Assembly (NCBI RefSeq): GCF_003597395.2
Contig: NC_133770.1
Span: forward strand, 18,153,828 to 18,217,827
Direction: 5' to 3'
DNA from: Chelonoidis abingdonii
Taxonomy: Eukaryota; Chordata; Testudines; Testudinidae
DNA length: 64,000 nucleotides
Shown in pieces: positions 11,442 through 23,797 of the stretch (position 1 is its first letter; every line of letters begins with the position of its first letter). The notes under the pieces are model-generated. The model saw nothing but the letters and a program-made list of their open reading frames with translations, was not told the origin of the DNA and made no database searches. A program made the position numbers and the translations under genes.

Positions 11442-12045
11442 GGGAGAAAAGGCAATCACATGCTAATACACTCAGGCTGTCACCACTACATATTTAAGTC
11501 ACCGCAAGTTATGCTGACAATCATAAACCACTGTAATTACATCGCTTGTGCATATTCACACAATGTTTCTTCTGTCAGTGGAGTGTGGCCACAGTTGGTG
11601 CTCTAGCATTGACAGTGAGATCAGCACAGTGTGGGTTGCTATCCCACTCTGCAACTCACCACCTTCTGCAGCTAGGAGTGGTGTAAAGGTGGAGTGGATC
11701 ACAGTGCATCATGGGTGCGGGCTCAACGCCCAATGCAATTTTGTTCTGGCCCATCATTTCATGGGCTTGTATGTTTTGTGCCATTTTTTTTCAATGGCCT
11801 GTTTATTGTGTGCCCACCATCTCTGCCTGAAAGGATGGATCCTGCTCTGTGCTCTACTGTTGTGGTCAGTGTTATGAAGACAACGCAACTAATCATGCAG
11901 TATATCATGAGCTCTGAATCTGAATAGGAATCCATGGTGCCTGACATGCTGTGTGCCATAGAAAGAAGCAACACCAGATTGCTTTTGGCATTCATGGAGC
12001 AGTTGCACATCATGTCACTATTGTGTTCAGGAAACAAGCACTAAG

Positions 12046-12999
12046 TGGTGGGATGGCATTGTTATGCAGGTCTGGGATGATGAGCAGTGGCTGCAGAACT
12101 TCTGTATGTGCAATGCCATGTTCCTGGAACGGTGTGCAGAGTTTACCCCAGCACTGCAGTGCAAGGACACCACAATTGGAGCTGCTTTCTTAGTGGAGAA
12201 GCGTGTGGTGATCACTGTGTGAAAGCTGCAACGCCAGACTGCTACTGGTTAGTAGCAAATCAATCTGAAATTGGGAAGTCCACCACTGGGGTTGCATGCA
12301 CGCGTGTGTGCAGGGCCATTAATCGTATCCTGTTATAAAGGACTGTGACTCTTGGAAATGTGTGTGAAATAGTGGCTGGCTTTGCAGCAATGGGATTCTC
12401 TAACTGTGGTGGGGCGAGAGATGGCACAAATATCCCAATTTTGGCCCAAGACTATCTTGCAATAGTGTACATCAATAGAAAGGGGTACTTCTCTATGGTA
12501 TTGCAGGCACTTGTGGATCACTGGGGTCATTTCACTGATAATGCTGGGTGGTCAGGGAAGGTACATGATGCACACATATTCAGGGACACTGGCCTGTACA
12601 GAAACTGCAACCATGGGCTTTCTTTCCAGACCAGAAGAGTCCAGTAGGGCATATAGAAATGCACATACAGATCCTAAGCAACCCAGCATACTCCCAGGGC
12701 TCAGGAAGCCTTACATGGGAAAGCTGGACGGCAGCAAGGAGTATTTCAACAACAGGCTGAGCAGGTGCAAAATTACCACTGAATGTGTGTTTGGCAGCTT
12801 GAAAGTTCACTGGTGCTGCCTTTATGGCAGTTTAGATCTAAATGAGCAAAATATTCCCAAGGTCATAGCAGCCTGCTGTGTGCTGCATAATTTTTGTGAA
12901 GCTAAAGTTAAAAAGTTTCCCCAGGGGTGGAGAGTGAAGATGGATTGCCTGCCAGCTGATTTTGAGCAGCCAGATATCGGGGCTATTTTAAGGGCATAA
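12046..12999 (+). pseudogene. Harbinger DDE nuclease (HARBI1-like), broken
   Basis: The reading starts in WWDGIVMQVWDDEQWLQNF and runs through a helix-rich N-terminal region. It meets an in-frame TGA at 12220-12222 where tryptophan is expected, then a frameshift, then a TAA at 12336-12338. The catalytic domain follows: the first Asp in GGARDGTNIPI, the second in GWSGKVHDAHIF and the Glu in TECVFGSLK, so all three DDE residues remain. A further frameshift falls between the second and third. The C terminus has VIAACCVLHNFCE, the usual DDE_Tnp_4 ending. Related intact proteins cut and paste Harbinger elements at TWA targets. This copy cannot encode a working enzyme. Confidence 0.8.
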
Positions 13000-13672
13000 T
13001 GGGGAACTATTCAAACCAGGGAGGCTTTGAAGCACTATTTTGACAATGAGCACTAGTAACACGTCTTTCCATAAAGCATTCTGCCATTCTTTCACTTGCC
13101 GCCTTGCATGAAAATTTTGATGATTGCTTCCTGACCATGATTTGTAGTGTGCAAATGTGCCAGTTGCTACTGTGTATTAATTCCAGAAGCAACCACCTTG
13201 TGTAGGAGAGAAATAAAGATTATCTTTCAGAGTATTTTTTTCATTAAATAGCACTAAACACGACAGAAAATGCTTGGTTGAAAGGGAGCTAACACTGAAG
13301 GGCACTCTCCCAATGGAGGCTCTTAAACCTGTGTGCAACTCCAGCTATCATTTTGGAAGCTGACCGAAGGGGTGGCATGAACAGGGTACTGCAGTGGGCT
13401 GAAAGATGCAAGAAATGTATGCAATGAGTGTGGGGACTGCATGGCAAGCAGTTCTGTTTGGGCCGCAGAGAGTGTCATGCACGTATATGTTCTGCTTGCA
13501 GTGAAATTAAGGAGTTCAGCATTTCCGTTTGCTCCTCCATCACTTTTATCGCCCATTCCTGGCCAACAAACATTTGCTCCTGGCTCTGCTTATTTTTAAA
13601 TTTTCATTAACGGTCTCCCTCCATGCCCTGCATTCTTGTTCTGTGGCATCAGAGCACTGGAGACCTCCCAAA

Positions 13673-13787
13673 TAGGGTGACCAGACAGCAAATGTGAAAA
13701 ATCAGGACGGGGTGATAGGATCCTACATAAGAAAAAGACCCAAAAATCAGGACTGTCCCTATAAAATCGGGACATCTGGTCACTCTA
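13673..13787. repeat. Mariner-type MITE (115 bp)
   Basis: The ends TAGGGTGACCAGA and TCTGGTCACTCTA are inverted repeats flanked by TA, and the interior has CAGGAC/GTCCC near-palindromic arms. The TA boundaries point to a Tc1/mariner-mobilised MITE. It sits in the decayed Harbinger downstream of the nuclease. Confidence 0.7.
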
Positions 13788-13929
13788 CTCACAAAACATG
13801 CCTTCCTTGTGTAGTTAGTCATTGGATGCATGTGTGTTCTCTCTGCTTGCAGCATTGAATCTGGCCAGATAGTCCACATAGCAGGCTCCAATCGAACTGC
13901 CCAATGAGACCACAAGTCTTGATTTAGTA

Positions 13930-14600
13930 GCAAAGGCACCTGGCCACGTTCACAGTCAACAAAGCACAGTCCTAGCTCTCTGGATCAATGTCTACAGTTA
14001 CATTGGCACATGTATGTTCATAACAATAAACTCAGCTCAGTGAATGGTGGGACTTTCCATTCCCTCCTCAGCTAGCCAAAGACACTCTTTCCGAGACCCC
14101 TCTTATACACTGATACAAACAAGTTACGTATTGCTCCTCTGACATGGTTCATAAGCATCCTTTACTTTACATGCTGGTTTGATCAAAACATCTCTAGCCA
14201 TTATACTATCATCCTGACCTTATCTTTAGGGGGGGTTAACATGTTCCTGTTATCTTTGGGGAATGTGTTTGTACCATACTTGGTATTGGGGTGTTCTGGT
14301 ACCACCCTTCTGGAATGAGGGTCCTGTGCCTAGTACTTCTCAGGCATGTATGTGTTCTTGCAATACCAGCCCTGTCCTTGCCAGGACCTGTGAACTTGGA
14401 AGCAGGCATGTTCTGCTCACAGTCTGCCTTTTGCTCACTTTGTTTTATATCAGCAGGGCCTGACTACTACTTTAGTTCAGCCTCAGGCATCATATCAGGC
14501 CTCATGTCTCAGGCTCTCTCTTTCTGTTATACCTTGCTCCTCCTCAGTTGCTTCCTTATCTAGTGGATACGCTCTGCCGATATGTAGGGGGTTCCCCTGA
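13930..14600. repeat. LTR-like insertion in Harbinger (uncertain)
   Basis: The segment separates two Harbinger-derived parts and has no coding capacity. AATAAA occurs at about 14024, and the CCATACTTGGTATTGGGGTG region resembles a common turtle endogenous retrovirus LTR. Ends and strand are unresolved. Confidence 0.35.
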
Positions 14601-15493
14601 AGGCCACATCTGCAAAAGCGCAAGAAACGGTAAACAGAAGCATGTTTGTTAGTGAACTCACACAATCTAATCATAATAGTAAAATACACCTCTTTCTCAC
14701 TGGCCCTTGGCAAACACACAAGCTCGGCAAATGCCCTAAAAATGGTGTTTGGCCAGGAGGACGATGACACGCCTTCAAGATGGGGCAAAGGGTGTTTTTT
14801 TTAGGGGATCACTGCAAGCAATTAGAGACAATATTGTAAATTTTGCCACCATTTTCCATAGGTGGGGGTCATTGAAGCCAATATCTTACTCCTGAGGGTT
14901 AGTCAGGATGCAAAGGTGCATCTCCTGCATGTATGTGGCTTCAGATCGGGTCCCTATGCTTCTCACCTGTGTGCTGCTTTGGTCCCTGCACAAATGATTG
15001 CCAATTGGTGTGAGAAAGTTTCGTACAACAAAGCTGCTCTGTCAAGGAACATTTGGCAGAGGTTGGCGAGTATCCTCAGGAGTTTCCTAGAGATTTCTCT
15101 GGAAGATTCATGTGATATCTCGGTGTACATTAACACACTGTTCCATCCCACTGAGTAGCTGCACAGGGGAATGTGAAGCAGATGCAAACACAACTAGTCT
15201 TGTACATTTCTATTCCTTAACCCACTTATAGCATAAAGCAAAAGACAGCTCTACCTCATGTAACCGAGCAGTATCAACTCAAAATGATCCCTTACCAGAG
15301 CTCCCCTCTCCTGCATCATGCATGCCAGAGATGAAGTGCTGGGACTAGCTCAAACCTCCAGAGCTGAGAAGAGGTCCTGGCTTGCAACAGTACTGGACTA
15401 CCCTGTCACCTGTCCCATGTCATCCTCCAATTCCACTTCCTTGTCTACCACTTTGACCTCGGGGTTGAATCTGCTGGCCACTGTCTCCAGCCC

Positions 15494-16402
15494 TGTCATA
15501 GCTTCCTACTCAGATTTGAACCTTAGCGTTCATAAACTGAGAAGCTAGCATGAACCCTCTAAGCTTAATTACCAGCTTAGATCTGATATCGCTGCCATCC
15601 ATTGCCAGGAATTTCCCAGGGCCACCGCCTCTCTGGTCTTCCAAAAACCTTCTCGGGGGACCCAAGACCGGCTCAGAAGCCCTGAGGTCTCACATCAAGG
15701 AAAAAACAAAACCCTTCCTGCAGCCCATTGTCTCCTGCTTTATTCATTATCCCCGCTCCCCTCACCTGGGTTATCCCTGGGCGATATACTGAGTACTTAA
15801 ACTCCTTGAATGCAAAACAGAGAGGAAGCAATTTACCTTCCCACTCCTTTCTTCCCTTGAGGCCTATTGCAGATTCAAACCTTAGTCAGCTTAACACAAA
15901 GAGATTTCCCCCTCCCTTCTTCCTTAGCCTTAACCAGAGAAAACTCAAACAGGTTTTTAAAAGAAAAACTTTATATAAAAGGAAAGAAAAGATAAAAAAT
16001 ATTCTCTGTATTAGGCAAAGTTGTACATATACGTAGTGGTCAATTATTAAAGAAAAATATGTAATATAACAGCCTTATTCAAAAAAGATATTCCAATTTA
16101 AAACATTCCAGCAAACCTTACACACATGTTAAATACAAAAAACCAATTAAAAGGCTTTACTTGTCTTTTCTACCTTTGTACTTACACTGGGATAACTGAG
16201 CTTTTAGAAGCTTGGAAGATAGGGAAGACCCTCTTCATAGCTGAGAGACAGACAAGACACAGACAAAAAACATTCCCTCCCTGCTTTAATAATCCTGGTT
16301 TTCCTTATTGGTCCTCTCTGGTCAGCTGGTTGTATTGGTTCCCTTGTTAACCCTTTCATGGTTGCAAAGAAACATTACCCTTTAGCTTATCTGTTTATGA
16401 CA
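15494..16402 (-). repeat. Ty3/gypsy LTR
   Basis: Read on the minus strand it begins TGTCATAAACAGATAAGC and ends GAAGCTATGACA, so it has TG...CA ends. It shares the internal string GATCTAAGCTGGTAATTAAG with the solo LTR at 35352-36079, apart from single-base differences, which places both in one family. The pol fragment that would precede it lies directly to its right. It is the 3' LTR of a 5'-truncated copy. Confidence 0.75.
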
Positions 16403-16549
16403 CGGCCCACCCAAATCACAGACTAGTGGGAATACTTTCACTGGCAGTGATTTTCTGTCTAGACTTAAGACTAACAGATTAATAAAACACATGTGCTACC
16501 TTTACATATTACTTACTATAGTAGGTTAAACTATCAAGATTTGTACATT

Positions 16550-16987
16550 CTTAAGGACAAGTTTTAACCAGTGTGTGTCCTGGGAAATTGCTCACGGAGA
16601 GAGTGCCATCAGCTACTTTTGTTAGAAGCTCCTGAAATTGTGTTGAATTTCGAAAATAAAATCTTGGAGAGCGTGACTGCCATCGAAGCAGTTTCTTGTG
16701 TTCCCCTGGCAGGGATGAAGCCAAACTGTTAGCGCAGCATGGCAGGTTAGTAGCTGGAACCATCATACGCCAAAACAATTATGGGCGTAGCTTTTCCAGG
16801 GCGTACACAATGGCATAGCAGTCCTTTTCACTGACTGACCAGTGACTTTTCCTCTCAGACAGTTTCTTGCTGAGAAACAGGACAGGATGGAAGTTGTGAT
16901 CCGGTCCTTTCTGCATGAGAACTGCTCCTATACCATGCTGAGATGCATCGGTGGTTACTAGGAATGGTTTGTCAAAGTCCAGGGCCC
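16550..16987 (-). pseudogene. Ty3/gypsy pol fragment (RNase H)
   Basis: Minus-strand translation starting at about 16985 gives FLVTTDASQHGIGAVLMQ, then LFLSKKLSERKSHWSVSEKD and YAIVYALEKLRP. This is the RNase H domain that follows gypsy reverse transcriptase, with its first Asp in TTDAS. A stop follows ALEKLRP, after which a degenerate continuation (HKKLLRW) can be traced to about 16620. Everything upstream in the element (gag, protease, RT) is absent. The fragment belongs with the LTR at 15494-16402. Confidence 0.8.
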
Positions 16988-17433
16988 TCCTCCAATTCCA
17001 CTTCCTTGTCTACCACTCTGACCTTGGGGTTGAGTCTGCTGGCCACTGTCTCCAGCCCCCACAAAGTATCCAAGGGGCTCTTGGTGGTGGAGGTGGGGTT
17101 GCTGCCAAGGATCGTGTCCAGCTCCTTATAGAAGCAGCAGATCTTTGGCACAGCACCAGAGTGATGGTTTGATTCCCTTGCCTTCTGGTATGCCTCCCTC
17201 AGCTTCTTTATCAATGCACGGCCTAGATGCACATCCCGTTTGTAAGCCTTATCCAACATGCCATGAGAAATCTGACTGTAGGTATCGAAGTTCCTACAGC
17301 TGCAGCGGAGACTGCACAACTCCTCTCCCACAGATCCAACAACGCTGGTGTGCTCCAAGCGGGACACTGTCTGCTGTGTGGAGCTGCCATGGTCAGGTGG
17401 GAAGATGCAACGTGTGCTCTCTGTGCTAAGCAA
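16988..17433 (-). pseudogene. Harbinger Myb/SANT-like DNA-binding protein, partial
   Basis: The minus-strand frame reads YSQISHGMLDKAYKRDVHLG, then IKKLREAYQKARESNHHSG and CCFYKELDTILGSNPTSTT. This matches the Myb/SANT-like trihelix protein that accompanies Harbinger nucleases and helps them enter the nucleus and bind DNA. The C-terminal acidic part (VVDKEVELEE) reaches the gypsy junction. The N terminus is truncated or altered, since the first conserved tryptophan region is not seen. Confidence 0.65.
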
Positions 17434-17761
17434 ACAAGAAGTGGAACTTCAAAAATTCCCAGGTCTTTACAGGGGGAGGGGTGGATGCCTCCGTACCTAG
17501 GTGCAGGGCAGCAGTGTTTGAACTGCTAATCAGGGCAGCCAGGATGGGCATTGTCGGACACCTCGTGGAAGTCATTCACGGTGACATAATCAAGTGTAGT
17601 GTCTACGCTGACACTTTGTCAATCTAACTTGCCGCAAAAAGCTCTATGCCTCTTGTTGAGGTGGTTTTATTTTCTTGGCAAAACAGGAGAGTTTTGTCAT
17701 CTACTGTTTTGTAGATGAACGCTGACTTTTGTCGACAAAACTCTGTAGTGTAGACAATGCC

Positions 17762-18546
17762 TCAGTCACGATTTTGGCCTTGATGTATTTTTTTCAATTA
17801 AAAGTTTCATGCTTGGAATAAAGAGGAGTAGATGCTGTATACTCAGACAGTAAACAGTAGTAGATATACAAGAGTCACAGAACATAAGAAAATACAATAG
17901 CCAAGAAAACTGTTCATGACTTCTATCGTACATTAGAACCATTAGCACTAAATAAAGAGTATGTGTGATCATCTATGACTGGTACTTCAGACTACTTATC
18001 ACAGAAACAAATCTTAAGAGGACACAGAGAAATAAGAGAACTCCCTCACCCTTACGTTAGCTTGTTACCCAATTCCAACTCTGTATCATCCAAGTAGGTT
18101 TATGTAGCAGTCATGGGCTTACCTCCCATATTGACTTGTAATATATTCTAGAAATGACTCCCTGTCATAATCATAAATACCCATTTGGTTAGTATGTTGG
18201 AAAATCTTATTTAATCACATGAAGGAGCACAGAGGTCCATGAATCTATGAGGGACAGAGTTGCTCTGTCAGTTCATTAGTGCAATTCACTTAGCTGCCAA
18301 AATAGCCTGCAGGTGAGAATGTCTCCCCACAATTTATTTAGAGTACGAAGCAAATTGGTTTCTCTCAGTCTCAGTACCACTGCATTTCTTTCATGGATGC
18401 TTTAGGTTCATCCTTCCAGCTGAGATCTTCCTGACAGAGGTTAATACATTTCCAGATCACTTATTGGCTGCAGCACCCATAGACATCAAAGGGAGTTCCA
18501 GGTGCTCAGCATCTCTGAAACCCAGGCCACTTTGTTCGGTACCTAG
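17762..18546. other. Unassigned sequence
   Basis: No gene or repeat recognised in this stretch downstream of XRCC2. Confidence 0.5.
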
Positions 18547-18947
18547 TAGAGCTATACAGAAGATAGAAATTCCATTTCATGGAGGATTGAGAGATTTTGA
18601 AATTTGTCTTTGTTTGTTAGTCACAAACTCCCCAAATGTTAAAATTCTAAAAAAAAATTTGTTTCAGATCAATTGAAATATTTTGTTTTGAAAAATCCAA
18701 ATATTTCATGTAGACTATGATTTCTTATAATAAAGTATACACAATTAAAAGATATTTTAAAAATAAAAACGTTTCATTCCAAAAATGTCAAAACGGTATG
18801 TTTCAACACTGAGCTTTTTCCCAAGGTTTTTCTCTAAAACAAGATTTCTGCAAAACTGACATGAATTTGCAAAGCATTTTGCTTTGGCTAGAACTGTGTT
18901 CGCTGACAGACAATGGTTCAACTGAAGTTTTTTTCTGTTTAGCTCTA
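18547..18947. repeat. MITE with 15-bp TIRs (401 bp)
   Basis: TAGAGCTATACAGAA at 18547-18561 and its inverted partner TTCTGTTTAGCTCTA at 18933-18947 match at 14 of 15 positions. The interior is AT-rich with no coding frame. The flanks GTACCTAG and ATACTCAG agree at only 5 of 8 positions, so a hAT assignment is tentative. Confidence 0.6.
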
Positions 18948-20555
18948 ATACTCAGACATAATTCTTGATGGCTTTGAGCCACTCAAGTTAGAAAATGTAG
19001 GTTTATAGGGTTTTGGGATATACCAATGTTGTCCACATATTTGTTTCCAGGCATGATTTTATGGCTGGTTTAAGTAACAACAGGGGTGATAGGGCAGTAC
19101 ATGGAGAACAGGTGTGAGTGAGACATGGGTACTCAACACCTGTAAAAAAAATACAGCCAATTATTTAGGTGCCTAATTTTATACACCCCAATTTGAAAAC
19201 TTTGTTCTCAGAAGTCAGATGAAAATGTTAAGATGCTCACTGCAATATTTTCTCACTTATCGTGCACAAATTATATAAGGTGTTTCTTTTTAAATATGCA
19301 GTTTATTATACTGATGTGTGCTGAACTGTGAACACATATGTTGTGCAACATGGCTGAACTAACATTGCTGCAAGAACCATATTCTGTCATCTTGATTTGA
19401 GTGGGTTCAATTTGTAACTATGTTTTTTGCATTAAATAATGTATAGTATTTTTCCTATAAAGCTCCTTTCAAATGGCACTCTAGATTAATAAATATTACG
19501 GTGTTCCTTGCCAGAACTGCACTGAATTTCCCATATGGTCTGGAGCTTGTTTGCCAGAGCTGCAACACGCCAAATCCTGCACACACGTGTGCTACTTGAG
19601 CTTCATTCAGGAACAGCTTCCTCTAGCTGCTTTAATTGTTCTGCAGTTACATGTAGGATCTTGCAGCATTTGAAATCTCAGCTCAAGCCAAAGGCTAAAA
19701 TGTGTAAATCCAGACTACACCAAGACACTGCCAAATAAAAGGGTAAACATAGAGGAAAGCAAATAGATTAGGTGATGGAGAATTCTTACTGCTAGCCATG
19801 TGTTGGGGAACTCAGAGCAGGTAACATCACCCTGGAAACCAGCAGTGCCACTATTGGAGGCATTTTTCCCCTAGCTTGGATAAAGGTTCAGATGGAAATT
19901 TGGCCTGGAGTCAGGAGGGCATCCCAATCAGGCTGGGATTTGGCATTCAGCCAAGAGGGTATGCTCCAACTCACTGGAGAAATGGAAAGACAGCATGTGT
20001 GAGAAATCACATTGCTTTGCAAGCTTCAGATAAGGAAGGGTGGAATTCTAGACTGTCCAGTGTAAAGGAAGGGTGATTCCTGGGATGGCCAATTCATCTG
20101 TATTAGCCCACCAAACAGCTTCAGTTTAGACTTTTTGAGCAAGATATGATCAGAATGAATTTCATAGACCTATCATAGAAACACACATTTCAGAGTTGAC
20201 ACAGAAACCTATCATTATTCAGAGGTTATTTTGGGGGGGGGGGGGGGGGGAGGGTTAAATGGATAAGGAGATCAGGCACAGTAGAAAAGCTATTTGCTTT
20301 CCAGGTGAGAAGGGTTCTGATAGGACTGTTCCAAAGGAACCTGAATTCAGAGGCACAGCTTCTTGGAAGGAGTAGAGCTCTAGCATGTCAGGCCAATGCA
20401 TACAGAAGTGGTTACGATCTCCTCAAATACAATCATAAAGAGGCAGTAAATTTACTGGATTGCATATTTAGTGTTTCTGACTAAACATAGAAGAAGCAAG
20501 CTCAAGTCTGTTTCTTCAGTTATTTTGATAATTTTATAGGACATTTGAGTTTTCA
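18948..20555. other. Unassigned sequence with a G18 homopolymer
   Basis: No gene or named repeat seen. An uninterrupted run of 18 G lies at 20233-20250, where read errors are likely. Confidence 0.5.
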
Positions 20556-20722
20556 TATACACCTCTACCCCGATATAACACAAATTCGGATATAACGTGG
20601 TAAAGCAGTGCTCTGGGGGGAGGTAGAAATCAAAGCAAGTTCAATATAATGCGGTTTCACCTATAATATGGTAAGATTTTTTGGCTCCCGAGGACAGCGT
20701 TATATCGGGGTAGAGGTGTATA
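20556..20722. repeat. Mariner-type palindromic MITE (167 bp)
   Basis: TATACACCTCTACCCCGATA at the left is matched by the inverted copy ending in GGGGTAGAGGTGTATA at the right, with TA at both borders. Inside, CGGATATAACG and GCGTTATATCGG are further short inverted repeats. This is a Tc1/mariner-type non-autonomous element. Confidence 0.75.
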
Positions 20723-22626
20723 TACTATGTTGCTTGTTTTTCCTGTATACATGATGTTCATTTTACTAGGAAGTGTTTCTGGATTCCTTATCCTCTCCAT
20801 ATACTCCTTGTTTTTACCATGGTAGCAGTGCATATACATCTTTTTGTTCATCCACTCCTCATTGTTTACTTTGATCTGCCTTTCAAATCACAATTTTATA
20901 ATACATTTAAGTTGTGTTACGGTGCCTCCCTTCTCCCTTAAACAGATACAAACATATGATGGTGGTGGTAGTATATTACATTCACCACTGTAAATCAGTC
21001 TTTAGTGTCTGTGAAAGGAAGCAAAATTAACAGCCATTGAAACTAAAGCATTCTCTATCCACCATTAGGGGCAGGTGTGCAAGCTTTCCGTATCATCAAT
21101 CTTCCTCTCTAGGAGTGAAGATGAGTCAGTCTCTTTTTATTTAGAATTCTGGGCTTCTGAGACTAGTAATTGTAACACCTTAGTGCTACGAACTATATTT
21201 GGATGAAAATTCATTTCGCAGAGGCAAAACAGTTGTAAAAGGGTAGTAACATTTAACAATACCTCTAAAAGATTATGCAATAAGGAACTTACTGTATGAT
21301 TGCTAAACTAACTGATGCACATGGCTTTGAACATAAAGTGCACCAAGAAATATATGCTGTTTAGCCAGGAGTCTTCTCCTCTGCCTTTTTCAAATCATAT
21401 GATTTAGACTTGTATGTCTTTATTTATTAAATACGGGGTGCAGGAGATAGCACGGTACAAAGAATGCTCAAATACTGGAAGACATGATATAAAACCTAGA
21501 TCAAAGAAAAAAATGTAGAGGAGCTTTTTGAGAATACACTTTAGCATTATGATGGTCCATGCAATCCTTGGCTTTGTAGAGCAGATACATCTAAAGGGAG
21601 ACATAGGGTAGTGGACTGATGAACATTTGAAAGCAAGAGATCCCTAAGTTAGGTATTTACACAACTGGATGAGCATTTCTGTGGCTAGACTGATTTTCCA
21701 AACTGTGGCTAGGATAATAATAAATGAGGATCTAAAACTTGTAACATAAACCACGTTGCTTGTGGTTGTGAGCAATCACAGCCTTTTGGCCCATAAAACC
21801 CAGAGACATGGCATTGCAGATTTGGGGGAGGAGGAGAACTACAAATTTTATTTAAAAAAAATTAAGTTTCCAGCTCCTTTCCTTTCAAATGTTAACTACT
21901 TGCTAGGTGTCACTAACTTACAGGGTCGGGCTACCTCCTAGGATCAGTCAGCTATGGACCTGTGTCCCTCAGCTTTGGGAGGGCTGCAGATGCTTGAAGA
22001 CTGCTGGCAGAACAGTGACAGCCATAATCTCTATTCCCCCAAGCATGTGACATTCCACAAATGGGCAGTGCTGGCTAAGACCACCATAACCAACACTACA
22101 TACCTTTCCCTAGAGGAGATGAATCCCTCCCCTTGGGTGTAACTGTGCCTGCTGACACAGGATGTATGCACAGTGTATAGCCCCACACTAATGGGAGTGA
22201 ATTAAGACCAATATTTACAAAGAGCTAACATTTGCCTAAACACAATCACTAACATAATTTGCTGGAAGATGGTTATGACAGAGCTGAAGTCAGTGCATTT
22301 GGCTGTATATCCTCTATGTTACATTACACAACTATACTGGGAGTTAAAGATGCCCTAAACTTTTAGTCTTCTTGATTTAATCTCTTTATGCATCAACCAC
22401 ACACAAGCAGTTTCAATATTCTCCTCTATTTTAAGTTGACCTTCTGCAGAAATTCAAAGCTTTAAACTCCTCTGCCCTTTACTGAGTTTAAGATGTTTAA
22501 ATGTGGGTGAAAAAATTAATTAACAATCTGAGATAATAAAATAGGTTAAAAGTTTTTTTTTTAAAACTACTTAAAGTTAGACTGTGATGTGCCAAGATTT
22601 ACTACAGTTTTAGAGACAGACTGAAG
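20723..22626. other. 3' flank and presumed 3' UTR of XRCC2
   Basis: The XRCC2 transcript continues leftward from the stop at 22627. Minus-strand polyadenylation signal candidates are ATTAAA (complement of 22376-22381) and AATAAA (complement of 21847-21852); I cannot tell which is used. No other gene or repeat is recognised. Confidence 0.35.
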
Positions 22627-23342
22627 TTAAAACTGAACTCCACATTCTGCAACACTGAATGAACATTTTATGATATGGTTTTTTTTGGTGTGACAAGAAA
22701 CAATTGAAAAAGTTTTGCTACTGCTAAAATTACATTGCTTAGAGAAAAATATTCTGTGTGTTACCATTTGTTGCCATGATTTACAAAGATAAGGCCTATA
22801 TTCTACATCAGCTTCACAGAGAAGTTTTAAAGGAATGGAGCTTTCAGTGGAGTTTGAAGATTTCTGCATTATCATTTGTGTTGTTGCAAACAGGGCCAAA
22901 TGATGCTCTCTTACTAGCTTCTCAAGAAATTCAGCACATCGCTTCAGATTCATCTCCTGAATGTTAAAGCTCTCGCCTCCATTGCTTCTATCTATCCAAT
23001 AAAAAGCTGATATACTATCTAAAATCACAATGCAGAGAGAAGGGTGAGCAAAAAACTTGTTTTCTAGAGAGTAAAGAGTGAGAAGCAACTGGGTGCTGCT
23101 ATTGCAATTAACCAGGAAAAGCCTTCCAAGGCACTGTTTGATCATTTCTTCTGTGCTTTGGGACAGTCTGTGTTCAAGAATGGTAACTAGGCGAAGCATG
23201 TCAAAATGGTAGTCAGTATCAATGAACATGACTTCTACTTCCAGTCCTCCTCCCGATTTTGGAAGGACACAGCGGGCTATCAGGTGATAAAGCATTTCTG
23301 TTTTTCCTGTTCCTTCTGGACCATGGAATTCAACGACATCTC
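22627..23342 (-). CDS. XRCC2: XRCC2 exon 3 (main coding exon)
   Basis: XRCC2 is a RAD51 paralogue that works with RAD51B, RAD51C and RAD51D (BCDX2 complex) in homologous-recombination repair in the nucleus. This exon holds most of the ATPase core. The minus-strand acceptor is TTTTTTATTCTCAG before GAGATGTCG, and the phase fits exon 2, which ends in one base of the split glycine codon. The Walker A motif GPEGTGKT is intact, [20 protein letters not shown] is strongly conserved, and the Walker B-like strand is [29 protein letters not shown] near the C terminus is also typical. Translation ends at TAA (22627-22629). With exons 1 and 2 the CDS is 837 nt, 278 residues plus stop, against 280 in human. 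The upstream ATG in the intron is not the start. No stop or frameshift is seen. Confidence 0.95.
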
Positions 23343-23575
23343 CTGAGAATAAAAAAGAAAACAAAATTAAAAAACCAAGCACGAGACAGTTTATAAGCAA
23401 TATGTGCTCCATTTTCAAGGTTTACTGACCTGATTTTTCAAAGTCATCAAGCACCCACAATTCATTTACTTCATTCGGAGCTACCAGTATGCATTGACAG
23501 CTGCAAATGCTCATTGCTTCAGAAAAATCAGGCCAGAAGTGTATTTTGGGCCCCCTTGATCCACATCTACTAGTT

Positions 23576-23797
23576 CAGGGGTTCTCAAACTGGGGGTTGG
23601 GACCCCTGAAGGGGTAATAAGGCTATTACATGGGAGGGGTTGTGAGCAGTCAGCCTCCATCCCAAACCCCACTTTGCCTCAAGCATTTATAATGGCGTTA
23701 AATATATAAAAATGTATTTTTAATTTATAAGGTGGGTGGGAGGTGTCGCACTCAGAGGCTTGCTATGTGAAGTAAAAAATAAGTTTGAGAATCACTG
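23576..23797. repeat. hAT MITE in XRCC2 intron 2 (222 bp)
   Basis: The termini CAGGGGTTCTCAAACT and AGTTTGAGAATCACTG are inverted repeats with the CAG ends of hAT elements. The flanks TACTAGTT (23568-23575) and TACTTGTT (23798-23805) are an 8-bp target-site duplication matching at 7 of 8 positions. It sits 233 bp inside intron 2 from exon 3. The 760-bp unit at 2515-4034 contains a truncated relative. Confidence 0.85.

Larger units (their letters stand above)
15423..17058. repeat. 71-bp direct repeat flanking the gypsy fragment
   Basis: Harbinger sequence starting TCCTCCAATTCCACTTCC and ending CTCCAGCCC occurs at 15423-15493 and again at 16988-17058, with only a few substitutions. The two copies bracket the truncated gypsy element exactly, so they behave like an abnormally long target duplication. 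Confidence 0.8.
11450..17761 (+). mobile_element. PIF/Harbinger DNA transposon, decayed and multiply interrupted
   Basis: Harbinger elements encode a DDE nuclease and a separate Myb/SANT-like DNA-binding protein that acts with it. Here the nuclease remnant lies on the plus strand (12046-12999) and the Myb-like gene on the minus strand (16988-17433). The right end is AGTGTAGACAATGCC at 17747-17761, a typical GTCTACACT-type inverted terminus. The left terminus is not found and was probably lost where the LTR at 10220-11441 abuts. The body is interrupted by a mariner-type MITE (13673-13787), an LTR-like block (about 13930-14600) and a truncated gypsy element (15494-16987). Minus-strand Harbinger sequence continues at about 14700-15493 without a readable frame. 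Confidence 0.7.

Noticed and set aside
11247..11606. 119-codon frame spanning the LTR and Harbinger junction
   Set aside because: It crosses two unrelated repeats and has no domain.
23343..23418. In-frame ATG upstream of XRCC2 exon 3 as an alternative start
   Set aside because: It lies in the intron upstream of a clear polypyrimidine tract and AG; the hydrophobic leader it would add is absent from XRCC2.
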